Shown here one piece after another: positions 8,157 to 16,600 of a DNA stretch of 31,700 nt. Made by a program: the position numbers and the translations under genes. The stretch is from ZC4RG29 sp032907565 (GTDB lineage: Bacteria > Bacteroidota > Bacteroidia > Cytophagales > Cyclobacteriaceae): the NCBI GenBank assembly GCA_032907565.1, contig JAJJPK010000004.1, positions 1-31,700 of the forward strand, in the 5' to 3' direction. Numbering within the stretch: position 1 is the stretch's first letter; each line of letters opens with the position of its first letter. The notes below the pieces were generated by a model. That model had not been told where the DNA came from. It ran no database searches and saw only the letters and a list, made by a program, of their open reading frames with translations.

Positions 8157-9831
8157 AAGGTCCGAGTTCCCAGTTAGCCTTGATATTGACGGAAGTTGCA
8201 CCCTGATCGTTGCGATAAAAGACTACAGGTTCAGGTTCTTCGCGACGGAAAAAGCTTCCTGGATCCCATTTCCCGTTTGTATTACGATCGGAAATGTAGG
8301 TTATGAGATAATCGCCGGGGGCGAGATTGCGAAATGATACGGACGTTTGGTCTGCTACGGCATGTACGCGGGTGTAATCCTTTTTATGTATTTGCACGAT
8401 GAAGTGGGGCTCGTCGGTCTTTATGGAGACGAAGATGACGCCTGTGTTGTCGGGACGTTTTATGTCAGGCGTTACTTGTGTGCGCGCAGAGGAATCATTC
8501 TCGATAGAAATGATGGCACCTTTGCCGAGTTGCAGTTTGTTGATCAGTTTTTTCTGATCTGTCGGTTGAGCGACACGAAAGTCATCAGGCGCGGGACCAG
8601 CCGCGGGATCGGGAAAATATTCGGAGGGTAACTGCTTGCGGATGACGACGGTTGCCTGACCGGTGAGGGTGATATCTTCGGGTGTCAAGGATATAGTGGT
8701 GGCAGAGTCGAGGAGATACACGATGCTGTCATAGGTAATGGACTGAATGGGCTTGTTTGCCAGTACCGTGGCCGTTAGGATGTAAGTTGGATACACAAGT
8801 TCGGTGGATTGTGTGTTCACCTGGAACGCTTCCGAGGTGGCTGGTCGTGGTGAGAGCTTGGCGTAGAGCAAAGTGTCGAAGCGATTACCAATGCTGTCGG
8901 TTGCCGTGAATTGGAATGGAATACTATCGGTGACGGCGGCTTGCGGCAGATATACCTGGATGTTCGCGTGGTCTGGTCCGTACGTATGTCGGAGCCTGAG
9001 GCTATCTGAGTGAGTGACGGTCCGTATGGAGTAATCGTTTAGCAACTTCGACATACGTATGTTGAAGTATGTGTTGTAAGGTCGTGCGCTCATCAGTCGC
9101 AAGGGACGCGCGTCGAGATTGATCAAGGGAATGCGGACATATATTGATGTATCGGGCTGCAACACAATGGGATCACGGAGAAATCCGTATGACTCAGTGC
9201 GCGCGTCGACCAGGGCGTTTCGATTCTTGTCGTCGAAAGCATAGATGTAATAAGTTCCTCCCTTGAGATTCTGAAATTGAAAGTTTCCATCGTCGTCAGC
9301 GACGGTCAGGTATTCGGGTTTATGAGTGAATATGTCAAATGTATCGGCATTTAAGTATAAGGCCACGGAGGCGGCTTTGGCTGGGATGCCCTTGAGAAGG
9401 TGGTAAACGTTTCCTTCGATGGAGAGTGAGTCTATGTAAGTCCCTGTGCTAAATGCGAGGAGGAGGTTGCGCGCCGGATTCTTTTCGGTGTTGTCCTGAA
9501 TACTTTCTCGGAAGTTGATCGTGTAAGTCGTGCTGTCGCGCAGGGTGGCGTTAAGATCCAGGTATACAGTCTTTCGGCGTACGGTCATCTCGAAGTCTGT
9601 GCCTACCGATGGTGTGATGAGTAGCTGCTGACGAGGGTTGTTGAGTTCCACGTCTTCATCGAAAGTGAGCGTGATTCGTTCGCCCTTATAGCCTGTGGTT
9701 TGGTGCGCGGGCACGGTGTTAAGCAGCACCGGCGGGATGGTATCCCGCGGTCCACCCTGAGGCGCGGTCTGTTGGGCACATCGAGTGAATGCCGCCAGCA
9801 TCAGCAGGATCAGTACGGGTACGTATCTCAT
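8101..9831 (-). CDS. Ig-like domain lipoprotein (Big_5-type)
   Basis: 576 residues. A hydrophobic N-terminus ends in AAFTRCAQ, giving a plausible although non-ideal lipobox at C18, so it is probably a lipid-anchored envelope protein. Residues of about 33-130 (PPVLLNTVPAHQTTGYKGERITLTFDEDVELNN... TTYTINFRESIQDNTEKNPARN) look like the Big_5/SbsA Ig-like fold found in Bacteroidota lipoproteins. About residues 137-215 (SIEGNVYHLLKGIPAKAASVALYLN... GNFQFQNLKGGTYYIYAFDDKNRN) resemble a carboxypeptidase-regulatory-like beta-sandwich. A similar GDYLITYISDRNTNGKWDPG segment recurs near the C-terminus. The ATG overlaps the methyltransferase stop by 4 nt, so it is translated from the mnmG transcript. 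The last two DnaA-like boxes lie in its 3' end. Substrate or partner is unknown. Confidence 0.82.
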   Translation of the reverse strand: MRYVPVLILLMLAAFTRCAQQTAPQGGPRDTIPPVLLNTVPAHQTTGYKGERITLTFDEDVELNNPRQQLLITPSVGTDFEMTVRRKTVYLDLNATLRDSTTYTINFRESIQDNTEKNPARNLLLAFSTGTYIDSLSIEGNVYHLLKGIPAKAASVALYLNADTFDIFTHKPEYLTVADDDGNFQFQNLKGGTYYIYAFDDKNRNALVDARTESYGFLRDPIVLQPDTSIYVRIPLINLDARPLRLMSARPYNTYFNIRMSKLLNDYSIRTVTHSDSLRLRHTYGPDHANIQVYLPQAAVTDSIPFQFTATDSIGNRFDTLLYAKLSPRPATSEAFQVNTQSTELVYPTYILTATVLANKPIQSITYDSIVYLLDSATTISLTPEDITLTGQATVVIRKQLPSEYFPDPAAGPAPDDFRVAQPTDQKKLINKLQLGKGAIISIENDSSARTQVTPDIKRPDNTGVIFVSIKTDEPHFIVQIHKKDYTRVHAVADQTSVSFRNLAPGDYLITYISDRNTNGKWDPGSFFRREEPEPVVFYRNDQGATSVNIKANWELGPLLITYPEPVDNPGITPPR

Positions 9832-10709
9832 TTCCTGGCAACGTAGATTAAGCTGGAATACTCTCCGGATTTGCGAGCCGCGCGGTTAGATGCGATGGCT
9901 GTGCGCATAGCGCGTACGTAACCGGCTGGAGAAAGTGTATTGCTATTCCTGTATTTTTCGCTGAGCAGGCTCACGTAGTAGGCATCGAGCTTCATGGGCA
10001 TTGTATGGAGCAAGGTGAGATTATGTTCATGCAAGAGGCGTTCCATACTTTGGCGCGTGAAATGCCAGAGGTGACGAGGCACATCGAGGCCAGCCCAGGT
10101 AGCGCGGTAATGCTGGCTGTCGCTACTTGCGATGTTGGGCACCGCGATGAAAAGTGTGCCATCCGGTGTAAGCCGGTCAAGGAGTTCGAGCAGCGTTTTT
10201 TGAAGGTCCGGCACATGCTCCAGCACGTGCCAGAGTGTTATCGCGTTGCAGGACTGCGCCGGTATCGGGTCAATCGCATCATATACATAAGGGAGTTGCG
10301 CCGCCGCGACGTTTCGAGCTGCTTCAGAGGGTTCGACACCATAGGTTTTCCAACCGATGCGCTGTGCGTGAAGGAGGAATTCTCCGGTTCCGCAGCCGAA
10401 GTCGAGAATTGTCCCCTTTTGCTGAAAGCGGCCCAGAAGGTCGACTTTCCTTTTTATAGTGAAGCGGCGGGCAAAGCGGTACACATGGCCGACCAGGCTT
10501 GTGGGCCGGGCTGAATGAGAAAGGTATTCCGGTGAGCCGTAATAGTGCAATAGCCTTTCATTATCTGGCCGTGGTGACGTCACGACCAGGGAGCATTGCG
10601 CGCACCGTTTGAGGGAGAACTCCTCCTGGGTATAGTGATAGTCGCGGGTGCGGAGGAATTCTTTGAGGTGCGCATTTCCGCAGATGGGACAAGATTCAAT
10701 TTCCTGCAT
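9828..10709 (-). CDS. Class I SAM-dependent methyltransferase with N-terminal double-CxxC motif
   Basis: 293 residues. Two CxxC pairs at C7/C10 (CPICG) and C36/C39 (CAQCS) form a probable small zinc-binding knuckle. It is followed by the SAM-binding motif ILDFGCGTGEF at about 101-111, GVEPSEAARNVA, and LWHVLEHVPDLQKTLLELLDRLTPDGTLFIAVPN, typical of the Methyltransf_23 group. The substrate cannot be read from sequence; relatives act on sugars, quinone-like molecules or surface-glycan components. The start lies directly against the mnmG stop (no gap) and the stop overlaps the lipoprotein ATG by 4 nt, so the three are one translational unit. Confidence 0.88.
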   Translation of the reverse strand: MQEIESCPICGNAHLKEFLRTRDYHYTQEEFSLKRCAQCSLVVTSPRPDNERLLHYYGSPEYLSHSARPTSLVGHVYRFARRFTIKRKVDLLGRFQQKGTILDFGCGTGEFLLHAQRIGWKTYGVEPSEAARNVAAAQLPYVYDAIDPIPAQSCNAITLWHVLEHVPDLQKTLLELLDRLTPDGTLFIAVPNIASSDSQHYRATWAGLDVPRHLWHFTRQSMERLLHEHNLTLLHTMPMKLDAYYVSLLSEKYRNSNTLSPAGYVRAMRTAIASNRAARKSGEYSSLIYVARK

Positions 10710-12575
10710 TTATCGGCCCAGGTAGATGGTCAGGACGGATATATCGGATGGCGATACGCCGCTTATGCGGGACGCCTGGCCCAGGGTCTCCGGCTTTACG
10801 CGCATAAGCTTTTCGCGACCTTCGGCGGAGAGGGCCTGGATTCGGGTGTAATCGAAATCAGGGCTGATGCGAAAGTTTTCAAGGCTGCCAATTTTTTCTG
10901 CGAGCTTTTGTTCGCGGTCGATATACGTCTCGTACTTAAGCCCGATTTCCACCTGTTCCTGAACTTCCGGATGGTATTGACCGATGAATCGGTCGAGTTC
11001 GGGATGCAGGGTGCGAAGGTCTTTGATCCCTATGTGAGGACGCTTGAGGAGGTTTATTGCAGCTACTTTTTCGCGGACTGTGGCGGTATTGAGGCGTGTC
11101 AGCGGCTCGTTGGCATCGTCCGGACTGATCTTAAATGTTTCAAGAGCCTTTCGCAGTCGCTGCACATCGGCGGTCTTGTCGACCACGCGCTCCATCCGTT
11201 CGTCGGAGGCCAGGCCGAGACGGTGTCCGGCTGGCGTCAGACGCAAGTCTGCGTTATCCTGCCGAAGCAGGATCCGGTATTCTGCGCGGGATGTAAACAT
11301 CCGATATGGCTCGTCTGTGCCTTTGTTGACCAGGTCGTCAATGAGCACGCCGATATAGGCTTCGGATCGCTTTAGGATGAAAGGATCCTTTTCGTTTATC
11401 CGGTTATGCGCGTTGATACCCGCCATGAGGCCCTGGCAGGCTGCTTCTTCATAGCCTGTAGTCCCGTTGATTTGTCCGGCAAAATACAGATTGTCAATGA
11501 GTTGAGTTTCCAGAGTCAACTTGAGCTGATGCGGTGGAAAGAAGTCATACTCAATGGCATATCCTGGGCGGAACATGCGGACGTTTTCGAATCCGGGCAC
11601 CTTTCGGAGCGCCTCGTATTGGACGTCTTCCGGCAAGGATGTAGAGAACCCGTTCACATAGACCTCGACCGTGTGCCAGCCTTCCGGCTCTACGAATATC
11701 TGGTGACGTTCGCGCTCGGCGAAGCGGCATATCTTGTCTTCGATGGAAGGGCAATACCGCGGTCCCAGCCCTTGTATCCGTCCCTGGAACATGGGCGACT
11801 TATCGAACCCCCGGCGCAGTTCGTCGTGCACGGCATTGCTGGTATACGTTATGAAGCAGCTCTTCTGACGGGTCAGGGGCTCTGTAGCATCGGAAAAGGA
11901 GAATTTTCTCGGGTTTGTATCCCCTGGTTGTTCCTCCATTCGGGTGTAGTCGAGCGAGCGGCCGTCGACTCTGGGGGGTGTGCCCGTTTTCATACGGCCG
12001 GATTCAAAGCCGAGGGATACTAGCTGTTCGGTTAGGCCTGTTGCGGCCTTTTCCGCGGTGCGCCCTCCCCCAAAGTTTTTTTCACCTATGTGGATTTTGC
12101 CGTTGAGGAACGTGCCGTTGGTGAGGACGACGGCCTTTGCGCGAATTTCCAACCCCAGGGACGTGCGGACACCGACAGCCCGGCGGTCTTTCACAATGAT
12201 TTCGCGCACCATATCCTGCCAGAAGTCGATGTTAGGGTTGCTTTCCAGGGCCAGTCGCCATTCCTGGGAAAACTGGACCCGGTCGTTTTGCGTCCTGGGG
12301 CTCCACATCGCCGGTCCTTTTGAGGCGTTGAGCATGCGGAACTGGATCATGGACCGATCGGAGACGATCCCCGACATACCTCCCAGCGCATCGATTTCCC
12401 GCACAATCTGGCCCTTTGCCACGCCGCCCATAGCAGGGTTGCACGACATTTGACCAATGGTCGCCATGTTCATCGTGGCCAGCAGTACGCGGGAACCCAT
12501 GGTCGCAGCCGCCCAGGCCGCTTCACAGCCCGCATGACCCCCGCCGACCACTATAATATCGTATTCAGGAAACAT
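10710..12575 (-). CDS. mnmG: tRNA uridine-5-carboxymethylaminomethyl modification enzyme MnmG (GidA)
   Basis: FAD-dependent partner of MnmE that installs the carboxymethylaminomethyl group on U34 of certain tRNAs. I chose the ATG at 12575 (621 aa, MFPEYDIIVVGGGHAGCEAAWAAATMGSRV) because it puts the FAD-binding GxGxxG at the very N-terminus and gives the usual length of about 620-630; a longer frame to 12659 adds 28 unlikely residues. Signature stretches are MSCNPAMGGVAKGQIVREIDALGG and GPRYCPSIEDKICRF, which hold the conserved cysteines, and NGTTGYEEAACQGLMAGINAH. It is first of a tight cluster with the methyltransferase and lipoprotein. In many bacteria mnmG adjoins oriC, and here the upstream gap has parS-like sites and DnaA-like words. 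Confidence 0.97.
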   Translation of the reverse strand: MFPEYDIIVVGGGHAGCEAAWAAATMGSRVLLATMNMATIGQMSCNPAMGGVAKGQIVREIDALGGMSGIVSDRSMIQFRMLNASKGPAMWSPRTQNDRVQFSQEWRLALESNPNIDFWQDMVREIIVKDRRAVGVRTSLGLEIRAKAVVLTNGTFLNGKIHIGEKNFGGGRTAEKAATGLTEQLVSLGFESGRMKTGTPPRVDGRSLDYTRMEEQPGDTNPRKFSFSDATEPLTRQKSCFITYTSNAVHDELRRGFDKSPMFQGRIQGLGPRYCPSIEDKICRFAERERHQIFVEPEGWHTVEVYVNGFSTSLPEDVQYEALRKVPGFENVRMFRPGYAIEYDFFPPHQLKLTLETQLIDNLYFAGQINGTTGYEEAACQGLMAGINAHNRINEKDPFILKRSEAYIGVLIDDLVNKGTDEPYRMFTSRAEYRILLRQDNADLRLTPAGHRLGLASDERMERVVDKTADVQRLRKALETFKISPDDANEPLTRLNTATVREKVAAINLLKRPHIGIKDLRTLHPELDRFIGQYHPEVQEQVEIGLKYETYIDREQKLAEKIGSLENFRISPDFDYTRIQALSAEGREKLMRVKPETLGQASRISGVSPSDISVLTIYLGR

Positions 12576-12587
12576 CGATCGTCTGAG

Positions 12588-12616
12588 TTTTCCACATTTT
12601 CTTCCACATTTCCACA
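12588..12616 (+). repeat. Three closely spaced TTCCACA words (DnaA-like)
   Basis: TTTTCCACA at 12588-12596 fits the broad TTWTNCACA DnaA-box pattern. TTCCACA recurs at 12602-12608 and TTTCCACA at 12609-12616, all in one orientation, just upstream of the mnmG ATG. The latter two are weaker matches. Possible DnaA binding near mnmG, autoregulatory or origin-related (inference). Confidence 0.4.
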
Positions 12617-12694
12617 CTAAAGTAGTCGCTTCACAACACTTTGGTGCGGGCAAAGTCAAATCCCGTTCTGCCCCGTCGAGCCGGGCGTACTCAG

Positions 12695-12710
12695 GGTTTC
12701 ACGTGGAACG
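12695..12710. other. parS-like site 1 (core GTTTCACGTGGAAC)
   Basis: The 14-mer at 12696-12709 fits the inner part of the widely conserved ParB-binding parS consensus (GTTNCACGTGNAAC); the outermost T and A of the 16-mer consensus are not matched. Its centre lies 38 bp from that of the second site. Confidence 0.72.
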
Positions 12711-12731
12711 AAACAAAACCTTACAAGTGTA

Positions 12732-12749
12732 GGGTTCCACGTGGAACCC
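12732..12749. other. parS-like site 2, perfect 18-bp palindrome
   Basis: GGGTTCCACGTGGAACCC is a perfect palindrome containing GTTCCACGTGGAAC (12734-12747), the parS core as used for instance in Pseudomonas. It sits in the gene-free gap between ybeY and mnmG. parS sites nearly always lie near the chromosomal origin and load ParB for segregation. No parA or parB gene is in this window. Confidence 0.82.
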
Positions 12750-12794
12750 CTTGAAGTGCTGCGCGGCAGCTACTACTGGGGAGGCTTCTGAAAC

Positions 12795-13265
12795 TTACTT
12801 CCTGGGGCGTATCCTAAAGGAGGCGCTTCGCAAGCCTTCAGGGCGCAAAGATAGGTAAGCGTCCTCTTTTTTCTTCATCACCTTCTTTTTGGACGGTGTC
12901 GTGTCTGAGTATCCAATAAGATGCAGGATCCCATGCACCATGACCCGATGGAGTTCATCGATAAAGCCGACTCCAAACTGGTTCGCGTTGTCTTTGACGC
13001 GATCAACACTTATGTATATATCGCCCGTAATGGGTTCAACTCCAATTCTGTTGTCAAACGTGAGGATGTCGGTGTAGTAGTCGTGCTGCAGGTAACGCCT
13101 GTTCAGGTCGATCAGATAGCCATCTGAGCAGAAGATGAAATTGATTTCGCCCAACTCGACCTTCTCGTCACGGGCTACGGACTTAAGCCATCGCGCGGTC
13201 TTACGGGGATGAGGGATAGTGAAATCGGTGTCTTCGCTGAAATAGCGGATGGCCGCTGATGGCAT
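12795..13265 (-). CDS. ybeY: Endoribonuclease / rRNA maturation factor YbeY
   Basis: 156-residue metal-dependent RNase family protein acting in 16S rRNA 3'-end maturation and ribosome quality control. Recognised by INFIFCSDGYLIDLNRRYLQHDYYTDILTFDN, GDIYISVDRVKDNA and the metal motif HRVMVHGILHLIGYSDTT. In the usual H-x3-H-x5-H signature the third ligand is His; here that position is Asp (GYSD). I recall similar GYxD variants from Bacteroidota, so this is probably lineage-typical and not a loss of function. A basic C-terminal tail (KKKVMKKKEDAYL, RIRPRK) follows. The start overlaps the preceding HATPase stop by one base (TGATG), implying translational coupling. Confidence 0.93.
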   Translation of the reverse strand: MPSAAIRYFSEDTDFTIPHPRKTARWLKSVARDEKVELGEINFIFCSDGYLIDLNRRYLQHDYYTDILTFDNRIGVEPITGDIYISVDRVKDNANQFGVGFIDELHRVMVHGILHLIGYSDTTPSKKKVMKKKEDAYLSLRPEGLRSASFRIRPRK

Positions 13266-13669
13266 CAGGAGTTGATATAGAAGCTCATCTCGACAACCTT
13301 CCCCCCCTCCGTGAATTTCACTTCATCCGACAGGTGCTTCATGAGGAAAATGCCGCGGCCACCGGGCTTTTCCAGGTTTTCCGGGGCGGTTGGATCGGGG
13401 AGGTTGTCATAGTCGAATCCACTCCCCTCGTCCTTGACAATGAACTTGATCATGCTGGGCTCCAGGGAGAGGCTTAGGAACACATTCTTGAGCTTGTTGC
13501 TGTTGTTCCCATGCTTTATTGCATTATTAACGGCCTCCGTGACGGCGATCATAATGTTTCCATAGATGTCGTCCTCGAGGTTGAACCGTTCCTTGGCGTT
13601 GTCAATAAAGCTCTCAATCATCCGGATGTTTTCTGCGATGGAGGGAATCTGAATGCTGATCGTATTCAT
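13265..13669 (-). CDS. HATPase anti-sigma-type (RsbW-like) ATP-binding protein
   Basis: 134-residue stand-alone GHKL ATPase domain of the HATPase_c_2/RsbW type. N-box AVTEAVNNAIKHGN, G1 box DEGSGFDYDNLPDP and G2 box GGRGIFLMKHLSDEV are all visible, while there is no histidine-phosphotransfer or sensor part. Such proteins phosphorylate anti-anti-sigma partners or bind sigma factors, but no STAS partner is encoded nearby, so its target is unknown. It lies 14 bp downstream of the DUF4175-like gene and overlaps ybeY by one base; this arrangement probably makes it part of one operon. Confidence 0.88.
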   Translation of the reverse strand: MNTISIQIPSIAENIRMIESFIDNAKERFNLEDDIYGNIMIAVTEAVNNAIKHGNNSNKLKNVFLSLSLEPSMIKFIVKDEGSGFDYDNLPDPTAPENLEKPGGRGIFLMKHLSDEVKFTEGGKVVEMSFYINS

Positions 13670-13683
13670 TAACTGGCCTGGAT

Positions 13684-16600
13684 TTACGGTTGGCTCAATC
13701 GCTTAAAGTATTCGTCTACTTCTTTTCGGTAATACGGATACAGTTTGGGAGGTACAGTTTTTAGCAATTCTACTTCTTTTTCCTTTAGACGCAAATACTC
13801 TTCAAACGCAGGTGGCAGGCTCTGATCGTACTCCTTGGCGGTCTCCCCTTTCCGCTCGTCGTCAAGATCCTGCTCACGCAGCGACTTTTCCGCTTCAAGT
13901 AGCCGCGTCAGGATCTCCTGCTGTCGCTTAATCAGCTGGTCCGTGAGTTGTTTGTTGACCAAATCCATTTCCGTCTGCTCCATCTTGGCGGGCAGGTCTC
14001 CGCCCGGAACTTGCCCATCCTGCTTCATGCGCTCCTGCAGTTCCTGCATAGCCCTCCGTATGCGTTCCTGCTCGGCAGCCATCTCGGCAAGCTCCTCGGA
14101 AAGCTCCCTGCCGGTCTTTCCGCTGTTCTTCAATTCCTGGATCTTTTCGTTCAGTTGCTGCTGCAACTGGCTCAGGTTCTGCTTCGGCGTTTTTCCCGAT
14201 TTCCCTTTTCGCATACCCGGCTTGGCGTTGGCCATCATCTGCATCATCATGTCGAAGTGGGAATCCAGCATCAGGGCCAGATTATTAATCGATGTCATCG
14301 CCATCTGCATCTCGCTCTGAGCCTGTGGACGCTTCCGCTCCTTGTTGGCTTCCGTCACCTTATCCAGGTGCTCGTTTAGTTCGGAAACCTCGCGGGTGAC
14401 AAAGGACCCCATGAACGGATCCCTTTTCGCCAGGGCCAGCAGGCTGTCTTGCAATACCTTGGCATTGTCCTGAAGCTGGAGCTGATTCTCTGCCAGACTA
14501 TTGAAACGGGGATCGTTGGAGTGTAACTCACTGAATTTCTTCATGAGGTCCTCCTGGTCAAAGGACAGCTTGATCAGGCCATGCAAGATGTGCCGCAACG
14601 CCTCAAGGTTCTCCATGTCAATCTCCATCATGGAAGCACTCTGTGCACCCTCCATTTGCTGCTGCATCTGCTCCATCTGTTGGATGGCCTTTTGCTGATT
14701 TTGCTTGGACTGCGAAGGCTTGTTCTGCTGCAGATTCTGTTTGCTCTGCTCCTGCTCGTTAAGGATTTCCTGCGGCTGGTCCTCGCCAGGCACATCGTCA
14801 GCCTCATTAATTTCCTCCCCCAATTCCCTCAATTCTTCAAGTCTTTCGCTGAGTTTCTGGAATTGATTCTTCAGGTCCTCCTGCTCTTTGGCCAGGTTGC
14901 TGGCGCTGTCCGGGCGTTCGCTGTTTTCGTCGCCGCTGGCGTCATCTTTGGAGTCTCCTTCCTCGCTGTCATCTTTTGCCCCCTCCTTGCCTGCCCCTTC
15001 CTTGTCCTTGCTGTCGCGGGAGTCGCGCGACTTGTCCTTGGCATCTTTAGAATCGCCATCCTTTGCATCCTTCTTTGCGTCCCTTTCCAGGGATTCTGTT
15101 TTCTCAAGAAGCTCTTTTTGCTCTGCAATATGACGCTCTAAATCCCGGATCGTCTGATCGAACTGAGTCTCAAACTGCAGTTGCTTCATCAAATCCAGCA
15201 TCCGATCGAGTTCTTTCTCGAGATTTTGCGTGTTCTGATTGAGCTTGTCCAGAAGGCGTTGTAGTTGTGAGATATCGGTTTTTTCTTTCAACAGGCGCTG
15301 TAACTCCTCGAAAAGTTTCTTGGTTTCTTCGTCGAGCAACTCGTCCATGAGCTTTTGGATCTGCTCGGCTTTTTCCCTTATGCGCTCATTCTGCTCAGTG
15401 AATGCATCCTTCTTTTCTTCGTTGAGCCGGTTTTGCTGAGCCATTTCGCGAAGCAACTGGTCGAGGCTCTCTTTTTGGCGCATCACGTCCTCAAGCATTT
15501 TCCGGTCCTGCCAGTCCAGATCCTGCTTGCCCCTAAGACGTTCACTGACCTGTTCAATCTGCTCTCTAAGATTGGAAGCCTTGTTGAAGCCCTGGTCGAT
15601 GCGGCTTTGTGTCTGCCTACCCGACTCGTTGATATCCGCGACCAACTCGTCTTCCGTGGGAACGAAAAACCTGTAAACGGCTGATTGTGAGGCCTTTCTA
15701 CCGTTTATTGCATCATTATCCCAGACTCTGAGGAAATACTCCAGCTGCTGCCCCGGGGCGAGCCGGAGCGAGTCGAGAACCCAGTTGTATGCAAAGCTCT
15801 GTTGCGGTTGGTTGGGAACAATGGGAATACTCACCTTGCGGCTTAGAACTTCCCGGGCTTCGTCCAGGACCTTATAATGCAATTCCAGTCCCGTTAACCC
15901 ATAATCATCGCCGATCATGCCACCCAGCACCACCCGCTTGTACAATACCGTATCGCGGTAGGAATTGACGGAAATGCTCGGCCGCTGGTCCTTGATAACA
16001 TTAACCTGGTAGGTGATCCTGTCGCGATTTGTGCTCGCATCATTCGATAGGGAAATCTCGTACTGATCGGTGTCTATGAACTGTTTTGCATACGTAAACG
16101 ACTGATCATCAGTTGGTTGGAAGTCATGACGCTGCCCGTCCGAACGAAAAGAAATCCCCGCCTTACTGGCGTGAGCAGTAAGCAGATTCCAACGGACCGT
16201 AGTGCCCTCGGGTACCTCCAGGTTTCCGGCATTGCTAACCCTATCGTCGCGCCTCCCGGTGTATGCGGGGTAAACCTCAAAGCCGGTCAGTTCAGGCCGG
16301 TTAAGTAGCCTGATACGATACACCGGCGAAAAGAAGCCCGCCGCACCTATCTGCACCTCCAGAGGTTGCTGCATGTTTTCGAAGGTATAGGAAAAGCGGT
16401 TGTTGCCCAGATCATCGAGTTTATACCGCTGACTTCCCGAGTGTACGTAGGCCTGATCAGGAATTTCTTTTCCTTCCAGTCGGACTACCAATTCAAAGTC
16501 TTCATTATAAAAACCGGCCAGGTTCTGGTTCTCGACGATATAATCAAACGGGGCTTGCGGGCTAAATTCCTGGTTGAAGTGAATAATGCGGCTGGTGCTG

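Noticed and set aside
12576..12659. 28-residue extension of MnmG upstream of the ATG at 12575
   Set aside because: It places the GxGxxG far from the N-terminus and runs through the TTCCACA cluster; the family starts at MFPEYDIIVVGGG-like sequence.
14581..15141. Long Leu-rich open frame on the plus strand (186 aa), resembling a membrane protein
   Set aside because: It is the antisense shadow of the Glu/Gln/Lys-rich coiled coil of the DUF4175-like gene; no start context and no recognisable domain.
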